Of a stretch of DNA of 64,000 nt, positions 37,161-48,237 are shown in pieces. The DNA comes from Siphonodentalium dalli (taxonomy: Eukaryota > Mollusca > Scaphopoda > Gadilida > Siphonodentaliidae), in NCBI GenBank assembly GCA_032622095.1, contig CP136062.1, positions 160,268,875 through 160,332,874 on the forward strand. The letters run 5' to 3'. The notes under the pieces were generated by a model, which was not told where the DNA came from, did not search any database, and was given only the letters and a program-made list of their open reading frames with translations. How positions within the stretch are numbered: position 1 is the stretch's first letter; each line of letters begins with the position of its first letter. A program made the position numbers and the translations under genes.

Positions 37161-37225
37161 AACTGTGCCCTGCGACCAGGACCACAACCACTGCGACCTC
37201 GCTGTGCAGGACCGGTTCACAGGGG
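37161..37225 (+). other. Exon candidate with CDQDHNHCDL motif, right copy
   Basis: A 65-bp piece between the acceptor CAATTTGCTACCAG and the donor GGGTGAGT. The frame reads TVPCDQDHNHCDLAVQDRF. About 40 bases are conserved in the left arm (17,693-17,733), where the rest has diverged: a higher conservation than its surroundings. I recognise no family. Confidence 0.4.
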
Positions 37226-37799
37226 GTGAGTATACAAATTGGATAATAGATATGAAATTGTACTGTAATTATCAACCCTATAGAAACTACAGGTACACAG
37301 CAAATGGCCTGTTCCGCTTAGCATTGTCAGTATTATTTGCTACTTCACTGTTTAATTCTCTTTCCTTTTCTGATTGCTATACATGTAGATGCTAACTGAG
37401 TAACTCTACCATAAACTCTGCCATCTAACTACTTTAGTTGTCTAGACAGTGTCTATACTCGATATAATATATGATGTGATTACTGTCACTGAGAGCAAAC
37501 GTGATTGATATTCAGTTTTCAGTGAAAATTGACTAAATTTATTTAGCAAAAGTTTAAGCACAGGTCTACATTTCCAGATATCACAACATTGGAACCCACA
37601 TGGACCTAAGTGTATGCATAAAGTACATGATCACTATATCTGTACTGCCGTGATATTTGTGTTTGATTGGTATACACAAAATATTAAATACTAATACGAT
37701 CGTAGAATTCTGATTAATCCAGCCTTGGATATAATAAGCAACACCTTTCAGAACCTTCATTTATCAGAGAAATTCCACAATTACATATTTTCATATAAG

Positions 37800-37895
37800 T
37801 TATAAAGAAATCGATTTAAATAAAAAAATCTTGATTTCAATCAAATAAATCGATTTTTTAAATTTATTTTTAAAAATCAAAAAAATCACCAACCC
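37800..37895 (-). repeat. ATTTAAATC-rich block, right
   Basis: Mirror of the left block; ends in CACCAACCC next to the GATATC cluster. Confidence 0.6.
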
Positions 37896-37899
37896 TTTG

Positions 37900-38202
37900 A
37901 ATTATGGATATCCATAATTTGAGCCGATTTATGGATATCCATAAATCGAATTAGTAGAAAATTTATGATTTTCTTCATTGCGCTGTAATTCGAGGAATTA
38001 TGGATATCCATAATCCGATTTAGTGAGATCACTAATTCGAATTGTGATATCCGTAAATGAATTAGTGATATCTATAAATTGTAGATTATGGATATCCGTA
38101 ATTCGAATTAGTGATATCTATAAATCGAAATATAGATATCACTAATTCATTTGTGGATATAACTAAATAGGGGATATATAAATAGAGGAACGGCGCCCCA
38201 TA
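37900..38202. repeat. Right end: GATATC palindrome cluster
   Basis: Units such as TTATGGATATCCATAAT and TTAGTGATATCTATAA lead up to the terminal TAGAGGAACGGCGCCCCATA. Somewhat shorter than its left counterpart. Confidence 0.85.
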
Positions 38203-38376
38203 AAGTTGGCACAGACGTATTTCCACTCTAACGGCAATAGCCCAGCAATACCGTTATGATTGGACGAAACTCATTCCATTTTCACATCATGCAATATGGA
38301 TCTTCTGCATGTTTATTCTGCATGACTATATATTATCTAATGAATGTTTTTGCAGGGTTTTACCCGAAATTAAAGT

Positions 38377-39190
38377 GTCTTGAACCCGATATAGACTAGG
38401 TATAGTCGGTGACTATATTGGACATTCGAAAACTCAGTGGGTTAGGTGGTAAAATATTTGAGTGGAATCTTAATTATTCGTCAACGGCTAATGCCGTTCT
38501 TTATTCCGTGAAAATCGGACCATAAATGCGATTTTGGACAATTTGCCACTTTGGGTGGTACGATAGAGAAACCCAGTGCATGGGTTGAGAGGTAATTTTT
38601 TTTAGTGGAAACTTATTTTTTTGTCAACGGATATCCATACAGTCTGTTGGGTGGGTAAGGTTTCTGTGAAAATCGGAGCAGAAATGCGATGTTAGACATG
38701 TTACCACTTTGAGTGGTGTGGTATGGAATACCAGTGGGTTGGGTGGTAAAAGTTTTGAGTCGAATCTTAACTATTCGTCAATAGCCACCCTAAAATGCCG
38801 TTTATTCTGTGAATTAAATCGGACCAGTAATGCGATTTTGGACGTACACTATCCCACTTTGGGTGGTATGGTATATATGGAAACCCAGTGGGTTGAGCGG
38901 TAACTGTTTTGGGTGAAATTTTAATTATTCGCCAACGGCCACCCTACAACGCCGTTTATTTCGTGAAAAACGGACCATATAGGTTCGATTTTGGGCATTG
39001 TACCACTTCAGGTGGTATAGGGTAAGGAAACCCAGTGGGTTAGGCGCTAAAATGTGAAAATCGGACCAATGTACCGTTCACGGATATCTCTAAATTGTGA
39101 CACTCGTCCCCTATCCCGTCACCACACTGTCCACAAGTTTTTAACCTACCGGTACACGTTTTTTATACTGTTTCAATGCCGTTTATTCCG
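38377..39190 (+). repeat. ~150-bp tandem repeat
   Basis: About four to five units keyed by GCGATTTTGGAC followed by CCACTTTGGGTGGTA, at about 38,528, 38,687, 38,831 and 38,986 (spacings 159, 144, 155). Lies just outside the giant element. No coding signal. Confidence 0.8.
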
Positions 39191-39936
39191 CGAAAATAGC
39201 TAATTTCGAACGTCCAATAAGGAATAAGTAACTGTTGTCATTTCATCATATAGGCCTATACCTGTATATAACTGATCAGCGAAACTACGAACACTACCAA
39301 TTCACCCTAAAATCATGCATAATACATATAATTGATCATAATTTGGTTCCAAAACCAGCTAGATGATTGATGAGTTCTATATTTGGGCCCGTCGGTGCAG
39401 GATATATAACAAGACTGTATTTATGTGTGCTATTGGAACAAAATGAGATGACGATATACATGTATAGTCATACACATGCCAGTGCACGATATACAGCATG
39501 ACTGTATAGTTATATTTATCGATTCTGTAATATATGCCAGTCTGCCAGTCTGCCGGTCGATCGGACCCCGCCTCTTTGAATACCGAATCCATCGAATATA
39601 ATCCATGTGTGTATACGTACCTCCTCCTTATCGAAAAATATATCTGATGTAATCATGCACGCATTGGATGACAATGGCCTATAAAGTCATACAATTGGCA
39701 ACGTCGTGCAATGTATACATGTACGAATAAACTGCCCTCGTGTGCATGATAACAATAGCCAGACCACGGTACAACAGAGTGTATAAATATAGCTTTAGCT
39801 AAAAATAGACGTGACTCTGCATGAAGCACCGTCTTCTTTGTCACATGAAGATTTCCCCAAGCAAAGTCATAATATGCGAAGCATATAACAGGCATATAAA
39901 TGATGTGTGTTCAAGTTCGAATTTTCATTTGCACAC
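39191..39936. other. No gene seen
   Basis: Intergenic sequence with scattered TATAC motifs; nothing recognisable. Confidence 0.35.
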
Positions 39937-40500
39937 TTAAAGGTACTCAATCCGATCAGACGCTCTTAAACTACAGTAACTATTCCCTTGGCTTCGGTGG
40001 TAAAAGAAAATATTTTATTATCGAGTCGAGGAACCAACCCAAAATTTACTTTTCACCCCATCCTCTTGGTCGGAATTTTCTGACTTGTATTTAAAGTTTT
40101 CTAACAGTTGGAAATATGTATATAGCCGGCGGGAAATGTTCCGTCTGTTGACACTGAGCATATACGTCTAAATCGATTTTTGACCCAAAGTATGAAAATA
40201 TAGTAATTCTTGACCCAAAACAACACACAATCGTCTATAACAATTAAAGATGCATAATCCGAATTACCGCTCCCAAATGACTATTTATTTGGCTTCGAGG
40301 GTGAAAAATATTTGATTCGAGTCGAGGAACCCACCCATCAAAGGTGATCAGATATCGATTTTTGAAATTTGTTATTTCTCGAAATGTGCAATTATTGTGG
40401 CCCCTGCAGAAACGAGTCGTCAAACCGAGTGTCTCGGACAAAATTGCGGATGAAGATGGATAACTCTATAATCAAGTTTTATTACGACCAGACTTGGTGA
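39937..40500 (+). repeat. Family B MITE, two partial direct copies
   Basis: A left end with TTAA and AGGTACTCAATCCGATCAGA at 39,937 runs to about 40,105. A second, longer piece follows at 40,244-40,500 with the ATTTGATTCGAGTCGAGGAA and GGATAACTCT blocks. Same orientation, neither complete. Confidence 0.65.
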
Positions 40501-41373
40501 TACGCGAGTGATAATTTATTTTTGGGGGACTATTGTAATCAGCCCCGTCCGTCTGGCCGTCCGTCCGTCCCGTCCGTGCGTCCGGAGTTATAACTCCAGT
40601 AATGATCATCCGATTTGATTGAAACTTGGTAAGTATATGTCTCAACCAAGAACACATGTGGTCTCCAATTCTGGGTTTGATCCAATGTTATTTTATGGAG
40701 TTATTTCCCTTTTTTCAACTTTTTTTTTACTTAGAAAATTTCTCACTTTTTCGGTTTCCGGATAATATCTCAAGTTTGGATCCTTTAATTGCAAATACCG
40801 TTTTTATGTGGATCAGTCATATCAAGATACAGGTAGAGTTCGAATATTAGTTTGATCCGATGATTTGTCCTAGAGTTATGGACTTTTTTCGACTTAGAAA
40901 ATTCAATTTTTCTTGTTTTGCCTTTGGTTTCCGGATGATAACTCAAGTTTGGACTGTTCAATTGAAAATTCCGTTTTTTTGTGAGTCATTGATATCAAAA
41001 TACAGGTCATGTTCGAATTTGAGTTTGATCCAATGATTTTTCCCAGAGTTATGGGCCTTTCGACTTTTAAAAATAATTTCTGTATGAGGGTATAATACCC
41101 TCAGGGACCGTCAGGGTACCTTCATGGTGTAATCAACTCCTCCTACAGTTTTAATCGTAGATATTTGAAACTTCAGAGCATTGTTAACTACCCACATATT
41201 GGAGGTGTGCAACATGTATATAGATGACGGAAAAATTATTTGTTTACGGAATTATTAACCCTTTCGACTTGGAACATTTCAACATTTTTTTTTATTTCTT
41301 TAACAAAGTGGCACCGACTTGTCACGTTGTCGGGGGACACTGTGGTCTGCCGACCTTTTATATTTAAGTCTTT
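40500..41373 (+). repeat. CCGT-microsatellite-bearing dispersed repeat with ~170-bp subunits
   Basis: A CCGTCCGTC array near 40,550-40,585 precedes two to three units carrying GGTTTCCGGATGATAACTCA, AAGTTTGGA and GTTTGATCCAATGAT. The same sequence occurs in reverse at 45.48-45.95 kb, where the GACG array again sits at the outer end. Confidence 0.65.
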
Positions 41374-41388
41374 AAGTATGGGAGGCCA

Positions 41389-42009
41389 TAACATAAGTTA
41401 AAAGAAAAGTGTGATATTACATTCGAATTAAAACCAGAGTATACTGTCTTATATAGGTATGCATGGAGATATACATCCCAATGATACCCTTGATATCTGT
41501 ACAATACTGTATAGAAAATTTATATACTCATGTAAAATGAGGGCTACCAACCCAACTATAAATGGACTTCTTGAATTTTTTAAATATTATAAAAGAATTG
41601 AAACTCTAAACACATATTCCTTGAATGATAGAAGTAAAAAATATGGGGAAAGATGGGAAGCTCTGGAAGCAATTCTTAGCAATTGAAAACAATGCAATAT
41701 CTACTTCTCAGTGAAGCTATTACTCCAACATGCTCATAATATGGATTTAATAACTTCCCCCCACGACAGTTCAGAAATAAGTGATCATAAGTATCCACGT
41801 TTCACAAATACACTGATTATCCACAAAAAAAAAAAATTACTTGTTTTATATGTTGTTACTTTATATCTACAAATTACATTTAATCATATATACATGTATG
41901 TTCATATATACCTCAAAATATTTGAAAATGTTATACAATACTGAATAAGACTAATGTCACATGATGAAATTAAAAAAATGATCTGAATAAAAATATTAAA
42001 ACGAAAAAA
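41389..42009 (+). mobile_element. 5'-truncated LINE 3' end
   Basis: A 621-bp insertion ending in an A-rich tail, flanked by the 15-bp target duplication AAGTATGGGAGGCCA (41,374-41,388 and 42,010-42,024). This is the expected signature of target-primed reverse transcription. The insert carries the frame at 41,459-41,686, whose peptide (YRKFIYSCKMRA, then ERWEALEAIL) looks like the C-terminal end of a non-LTR retrotransposon ORF2 after the polymerase core. Only the tail is present, so the copy is inactive. Confidence 0.8.
41459..41686 (+). pseudogene. LINE ORF2 C-terminal remnant
   Basis: 75 codons to a natural stop, followed by about 320 bp of 3' UTR-like DNA. Assignment rests on the insertion structure and the peptide's general look; no catalytic motif is in the retained part. 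Confidence 0.5.
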
Positions 42010-42324
42010 AAGTATGGGAGGCCAATTTCACATTTAGGCCCTACTATTTTATTAATAATTGTGCCGAAGCGCAATTCAATTGCGCTGTTCAAAGCGCAAT
42101 TCATTGAAATAAGTCAACTGCGCTAAAGCGCAATTAATATTCCTCACACCCCAGCCAGTCTGAGCTGAATATTGTTAGCCATGCATGTGGAGCCATTCTG
42201 ATTGTAATAAACAAGACAGTCAATTACTGTGGGGTCGCTCACCTGACTGTAAAGACTGAGAAGACCGGGACTCTGAAGACTACATCGGTCAGTAATTGTC
42301 AAAATCACTTAAGATAAGTAATTC

Positions 42325-42695
42325 TAAACAGAGAGGCTCTTCACCTTGAAATTTTCAATTGCACACCACTGACAAATCTCCAACCCCTTACCCTTTTTAA
42401 ACAAGACAATCAGACCACAGTCCTAAGTTCACAAAATTCCTTTTGGTACCAGTACTTCAATCTCTAGAACTTGGAAATTACCAACCTGACATCGCCCATA
42501 AAGTTAAAATTTGTGGCCATTTTGGTCTAACAGTTTAACCCGAAGTAGGAAAATGTGGACTGTTACTGGTTGAAAAATCAAATCTACAACTAATGTTTTA
42601 TCAGGCATGAAATTTTCAACTGTTTAAAATTTTGATCAAAGTAGGGGGTCAAAACCCCACCCCTCTACACTTCCGCTTCATTGCCCATCACTAGG
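42325..42695 (+). repeat. Diverged hAT-like repeat
   Basis: Shares GAAATTTTCAACTG, CCAACCTGACA and AAACCCCACCCCTCTA-type blocks with the hAT element at 9.5-10.4 kb, at lower similarity. Ends unclear. Confidence 0.4.
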
Positions 42696-42779
42696 CAGCT
42701 TAGAAATCAATAGGAATCTATATATTGTTATATCAGTACCAAACAGCATAGATACAGGTAGGATGGGTGGTTGAGAGTT

Positions 42780-43240
42780 AAATCTCTTATCTCTGCCCAT
42801 ATTTGAACAAACGTGAATCCCCATCTATGAGATCCATTCATCTAGAAATTTCAAACGGTAGATTTTAAGAGTTAAAGAGAACTGATTTTACTCAAAAGTT
42901 TCCTAAAAATGACCCATGTATACAAATTTAAAAACCAGTCACCGAAGGACCCCCATACCAAACATAAACTAAGTAGGCCCGATGGTTCTTGAGAAGAAGC
43001 TGTTTTAAGAATTACTATGGAGAGAAAAAGTTATGGCCCTGGCTTCTCACCTATATGACCTGATGAACTCATTTGAACAAATCTGAATGTGAGTCACTTA
43101 GGGGACATCCACACCAAAATATATAAACCCATTCGGTCTTTAAAATGTATCTGGAGAAGAAAAAAAATTGATGGAAGGATGGAGACATCCCAACAGAGGG
43201 ATGGATGGGAGGACAGACTGACTGAGAGACAGACAAATTT
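42780..43240 (+). repeat. Dispersed repeat F, copy 1
   Basis: Blocks CATTTGAACAAATCTGAA, CACCAAAATATATAAACCC and GAATTACTATGGAGAGAAAA are shared with 44.14-44.70 kb and, in reverse, 51.3-51.58 kb. Ends in a GATGGA-rich low-complexity tail. Confidence 0.65.
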
Positions 43241-43340
43241 AATCCAATATACCCCCAATGTTTTCTTTGCAAATCAGGGTATAATGAGTTCAACTGGATC
43301 GGTGGTGGTTAAGAATATAATATTGGAACAGCCAAGCCTG

Positions 43341-43764
43341 AATATAGTGTCTGACATTTGCAGAATGAGGTCCCTAAAGGGTGAATTTAGTGACGCAATC
43401 CTGCAATGTGGGCTAGCATAACCAAATTCACCCTCTGGGGACCTCATTCTGCATAGGCCTCAACTGCTATGGGAGCTAGACATAGGAACAGACTGATGTT
43501 CTCCAGTTAAAGTTGGTGATGTTCACCCATTGGGCACCTCAATTATCCATTTTATCTTCTGCAAATTAGGGGGATATAGAAACTAAACAGAAGGAAAAAG
43601 GTAAGTGAAAAAGGTCAAATTAAGACCCTATATACCCTGAAGATGAGGCATAAGGAGACTGAGGTCCCTGGATACTGTATTTGCCGATGCTAGCATGATG
43701 TGCAGGACAGCATCACTAAATTCACCCACTGGGGACCTCATTCTGCAAATGTCAGACACACATG
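43341..43764. mobile_element. Family E palindromic element
   Basis: Inverted ends GTGTCTGACATTTGCAGAAT at both sides, plus inner inverted copies of GGGTGAATTTAGTGA/CACCAAATTCACCC. Other copies or parts lie at 1.27, 7.92 and 63.6 kb. No protein, and no unambiguous target duplication. Confidence 0.65.
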
Positions 43765-44139
43765 CATTTTGTTTTGATTTGATTTTAATGACACACATGG
43801 GACATGACTGATGAGCAGTTGTTTACAACTGTCTGCCAGATAACATCTCATTATGACTGTGTTATTAACTCTCTCTGTCTAGAGCTAATATCACTGGCTG
43901 AATCTGCTTGTGGAAGAGGTGAGATGGGTTGGGTGCTGTTGGTTGGTGGCAGGGTGGTGGTCTGTGTCATGAGGGGGGGGGGGGGTGATGGAAAGAGACA
44001 GTTTCCATGCTATCATTCAAGATTTTCATAACTCTGCGGATGTTACAATGGTGTTTGTTTTTCTAATTATTTTTTTTCTGGACAGTGGGTGCAGGGGCGG
44101 CGCAGAGCGTGGGGGGGGGGGGGGGGGGTATTGAGCAAG

Positions 44140-44700
44140 GATTTCAATTTAAAGATATATATTTTTAAAGAGTTACGTCCCTGGCTCGGCCCCTATTTGA
44201 CGCAGTGACCCCATTTGAACAAATCTGAACACCAGTCACCCAAGGACCCTCCATACCAAATAGTAGCTAAATCGGCCCAATGATTCTTGACAAGAAGTTG
44301 TTCTAAGAATTACTATGGAGGAATAGAGTTATGGCCCTGGTTTCGCAACTAATTGACCGGGTGACCTCATTTGAACAAATCTGAACACCAGTCACCCAAG
44401 GACCCTCCATACTAAATATTAGCTAAATCGGCCCAATGGTTCTTGACAAGAAGTCGTTCTAAGAATTACTATGGAGGAATCGAGTTATGACCCTGGTTTC
44501 GCAACTAATGGACCTGGTGACATCATTTGAACAAATCTAAATGCGAGTCACCTAGGGAACATCCACACCAAATATGAACCCATTTGGTCTTACGTTTCGG
44601 GAGAAGAAGGTGATTCTTGACGGACGGACGGACGGGCGGATCGACGAACGGACGACGGACGAGGAGTGATGACTATAGCTCCACCGGAGACTTCGTCTCA
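44140..44700 (+). repeat. Dispersed repeat F, tandem copy
   Basis: Two successive units of the GACCTCATTTGAACAAATCT / GGACCCTCCATAC / CTAAGAATTACTATGGAGGA series, ending in a GACGGACGGACG array and CTTCGTCTCAGGTGATC. The compact end with a short-period tail recalls SINE-like or MITE tails, but I found no tRNA-type promoter. Confidence 0.6.
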
Positions 44701-44934
44701 GGTGATCTAAAAACTGTTGATGTGCTATTCCTTAGCCAATTGGGTTATTTCAAAAATATTACCCAGAGGGAGAGGGGGTTACCCATTACATAGTAAGGGG
44801 TTACCCATTACATAATAATACGTCTAAATTGCGCTTCTTTCAGCGCAATTAATATTATAAATGCGCAATCCAATTGCGCTTTAGCACAATTGAATTATGC
44901 TTCAGTGCAATTGAATTGGGCTTCAGTCCAACTA

Positions 44935-46025
44935 TTAAAGGTACTAAATCCGACCAGAGGGTCCCCATCTCATCAGATTCCAACAACAACAATTCGATCA
45001 GAGGGTCCTATATTACTATTTCTTTGGCTTTGGTGGTAAAAAATATTTGATTCGAGTCGAGGAACCCATCAAACAAAGCTCAGAGTTATTAGAAATTGAT
45101 TTTTGAAAATTCTTATGTTCTCGAGATGAGTACTAATAATTGCCGTCAATTTCGTTTCCTGCTCGAGATTTGTACACCAAAACTCTATTCAAACAGACAA
45201 GGATGGATAACTCTAAAATCAAGTGGTAATAATAACGCAATTTTAACTGAGATCTGGGCCAGAAAGTATTCCCGATAATGAAAAATAATAGATTTCTAAA
45301 ATCGATATCTAACAAATCTGAGCTTTGATGGGTGACTTTCTCGACTCGAATCAAATATTTTTGACCCCCGAAGCCATTGAAACAAGTGCACCGCTAGGCG
45401 GAGGTAACGCCCCCGGCTGTACAATCAGAGAAACTTTCTGGTTAAGCGCTATAAAAATGCCACATGTTGTTCTATATTAGCTTCAAATTTGGTCTGGTGC
45501 CACAAAAATAGAAGGAAAACTGAATTTTCTAAAAAAAAAAGAATTTTTTAAGTCGAAAAAGGGTCATTTATAACTCTCACAAAAATTATCCGATTGAACC
45601 GAAATTTTACCTTGACCTGTATTGCGATATTGGTAATACACAAAAAAACGGGTTTTGCAAATAAACAATCCAAGTTATTATCTGGAAACCAAAAAAAGTA
45701 GCAGAAAACTGAATTTTCTAAGTCAAAAAAGGGGCATAACTCTGGAAAAAATGGGCGGACGAAACCACGGCTATGGGGAAATCTTGTCCCCCCGGCTGGT
45801 CTATTAGCATACCAAAGATCAACTGAATTGAGTTAGCGAAACCAAAGTTATGAGTTGAAACGTTCGTACGGACGGAAGGACGGACGGAAGTACGGACGTA
45901 CGGAAGGATGGAAGGACGGACGGACGGACGGACGGAGGGCTCCACTATCGGAGATCGGGGGCATAATAATAATTGAGAGGAGTTTTATCGGATTGAGTAT
46001 AAATATAAATAAGGCCTACCTTTAA
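44935..46025. mobile_element. Family B MITE carrying an internal insertion
   Basis: Starts with TTAA and AGGTACTAAATCCGACCAGA and ends with GTTTTATCGGATTGAGTA near a TTAA at 46,022. The inverted arm is interrupted at about 45,382 within GAAGCCATTGAAA; the arm resumes at about 45,967 with TAATTGAGAGGAG. The insert is the CCGT/GACG repeat also found at 40.5 kb, in reverse. Confidence 0.65.
45870..45936 (+). repeat. GACGGAC microsatellite
   Basis: Irregular GACG/GAAG/TACG array at the end of the inserted repeat. Confidence 0.8.
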
Positions 46026-46047
46026 TAATGTGAAACTGGCTTCCCTG

Positions 46048-46049
<2 letters not shown>

Positions 46050-46139
<90 letters not shown>
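46050..46139. repeat. AT dinucleotide microsatellite
   Basis: About 45 uninterrupted AT units. Confidence 0.95.
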
Positions 46140-46140
<1 letters not shown>

Positions 46141-46244
46141 CCTGTAGGCCTACTTATTCTCATCCGATCGCAAATTATTACGCCACCTGTGGTGTTTCTA
46201 GCTTCTGTGAGTTTGATATTGTGTGGTGTACAGGGCGAATGGTA

Positions 46245-46710
46245 TTTTTGGAGATTTTGTGTACCTTACTCAATCGTACCGATAGAATCACGTAGATGCC
46301 GAAATTGTAACGTTAACGCCACCGGTGTATAATATGTTTATGAAAATATGATAAATCGTATCGATAGAGTCAGGACAGGCTGAAATTTTAAACTTAAAGT
46401 CACCGGTGTAATAATATGTTGTTGAAAATATAAATAATTTGATAGACTGAAAATAATATATAACCCATTGGGAGCCCCTGATGTATTCTTGTTTGTACCT
46501 TACGCAATTGTACCGATAGAATCACGTAGATGCTTAAATTGTAAAGTTAACGCCACCGGTGTATAATACGTTTTTGAAAATGTGTTAAATCGTATCGATA
46601 GAGTCAGGACAGGCTGAAATTCTAAACTTAAAGTCACTTGTTGTTGAAAATATAAATAATCTGATAGACTGAAAATAATGTGTTACCCATTTAGAACCCC
46701 TGGTTTAGTG
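46245..46710 (+). repeat. ~234-bp tandem duplication
   Basis: Two units with GTACCGATAGAATCACGTAG, CGCCACCGGTGTATAAT and GGACAGGCTGAAAT in the same order, the second lacking a few bases of the GGTGTAATAATAT section. Confidence 0.8.
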
Positions 46711-47788
46711 AAGTGCATTGTGGGAAGTTTAATTGTGATTCTCCTACATCTTTATTTTCTGGAATTATCACCAAGATTTCTCCACTCTATTCTGTTAAAA
46801 TGTACCCTGATCGGTCATATTCTTTTGATAATTCTATCTAAATACATCTTAGCTACTATTCGGATCTGCTGTCCCGGTCGAAGAAGGTTTAGTTTGACCA
46901 AAACGGCTATTGACAAAAGTTTGTTTACAAAAATTGAGCATACTCAATGACCCGTAGGCCGTACACGCTGTAAATTTGTTATCGAAAACAAATTCAATTT
47001 CTTCCATCTAAAACATAATTACGCGCTGAACTCTGTCATTTTAAGAATATAGTAGTATTATACACATACACACCAAGTTTCAGCTCAAAATTTTGAAAAA
47101 TGACAGTTTTATAGACATAAATCGATTTTAATGGCAAATTGTTTAATCATTAATGTAATCGGTGCGTATAAAAGCCGAACACAACCGAACATAACCGAAC
47201 ACAAGTCCAAATAATGGGAAATATAACGAATAAAGTTAATAGGCGTGTGTATTCATGTTCACACTATTAATATACGAAGTTTGGTGCAGTTCGGGCCAAT
47301 AATAAGTGTTTTATTCGATATTTTGTAAAACGCGTTCAGTGTTCGGCATAGAAAAGCCGAACACAAGCTTCTCTGGTGTATTAGTCTATAACGGCTGTCT
47401 AGCTAGGTGATAATTAATATCAGATATATGGTCACTAAGCCGAAAGGCTTTAATTGTTGTTGGTGGCGGTCTCTCACCTATTGTAGTTCAGTGTTTTGAC
47501 AGTTAGTTGCAATCAGTATTTGATGGCGCCGATACTATTATAGAAACAACATGCTTTTGGTGGGCCCCGCCATGAAAGACAACGTACGATTGTAAAAACA
47601 ATATTTGAGTGACAAGAAAGTGAGTTCATGGTGCAATATCCGAGAAGTTCTATATAAGAATGTGGTATGATATTATTTGGCAAATCACAATCTCAGCAGT
47701 ATTTGGCATTCTGATCACAGGTCTGAAAATTCTACAATGCCTAATTCCAAATTGATTTACCCATGTCACTAGTGTTTGTTCCCAGTAA

Positions 47789-47947
47789 TGTCACGAGATA
47801 CGCAGCATCGGCTGCGATATGTGTGACCGATGGTTTCATGTAGAGTGCCAGCAATTGAAAATCAATGACTTTTTACTAAGTCATCGCTTGGTGACCAATT
47901 TAATTTATGCCAGAATCTTCGGCAAATTTCGACTGACGGACGTTTGA
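47789..47947 (+). pseudogene. PHD-finger-like fragment
   Basis: The frame reads CHEIRSIGCDMCDRWFHVEC, matching the C-x2-C-x4-H-x2-C heart of PHD fingers with the diagnostic Trp before the metal-binding His, and then runs about 35 codons to a stop. An in-frame TAA sits directly before it, next to an acceptor-like TTTGTTCCCAG. PHD fingers read histone H3 tails; several transposon families carry one. Here only part of the domain remains. Confidence 0.55.
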
Positions 47948-48237
47948 CGATACCGAAAACCGCGGCTATTGCCAAGAAGCCATGTCAGGCTAAAAGAGTA
48001 AAGGCATGCAAAACTAGATCAATCAACCCTAGCAAGCGTCAAAAGGTATCTTGGCGCAAAATAATTATTCCTTTCATATCACATTCCTGTCATATCAGGC
48101 ACATTTTTGAAAACGATCTTAAATTCCTGCATATCAGACTTTTAAAAAGATACAATACGAAACGCTCTTTATTCGTATTCAGACAATTCATTTCAATTCA
48201 ATCGGTATTCGATGCATGTGTTTCTACGATAAGTTGA
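47944..48237 (+). other. Basic open frame in the PHD element
   Basis: 97 codons whose first half is lysine/arginine-rich (AKKPCQAKRVKACKTR, SKRQKVSWRK), resembling a nuclear localisation or DNA-binding tail. It overlaps the end of the PHD fragment in another frame, and a later exon is possible. The second half looks non-coding. No family recognised. Confidence 0.3.

Larger units (their letters stand above)
17059..38202. mobile_element. 21.1-kb nested inverted-repeat (foldback) element
   Basis: The terminal sequence TATGGGGCGCCGTTCCTCTA occurs inverted at both ends and is immediately flanked by the 6-bp direct repeat AAGTTG (17,053-17,058 and 38,203-38,208). Moving inward on both sides in mirrored order are GATATC-rich clusters, an ATTTAAATC-rich block next to a GGTTGG motif, a short exon-like piece, a 0.57-kb arm pair and a 5.38-kb nearly identical arm pair. 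The right side has an extra 3.5-kb segment. Only decayed or fragmentary coding pieces are seen (C2H2 fingers, an unknown ORF, exon-like pieces). Size and a 6-bp duplication recall Polinton/Maverick elements, but the end sequence differs and none of their hallmark genes is visible. A nest of separate inverted elements is the alternative. Confidence 0.7.
42045..44935. mobile_element. Possible foldback element with GCGCAATT-rich ends
   Basis: Clusters of AAGCGCAATTCAATTGCGCT occur at 42,060-42,135 and, inverted and more diverged, at 44,840-44,935. The interior holds other repeats: a hAT-like piece (42,325-42,695), family E (43,341-43,764) and two copies of a repeat with GGACCCTCCATACCAAAT. Whether the clusters are the ends of one element or two separate insertions is not settled. 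Confidence 0.45.

Noticed and set aside
17059-38202. Assignment to Polinton/Maverick
   Set aside because: Only the size and 6-bp duplication fit. None of the expected genes can be seen and the terminal bases do not look typical, so the class is left open.
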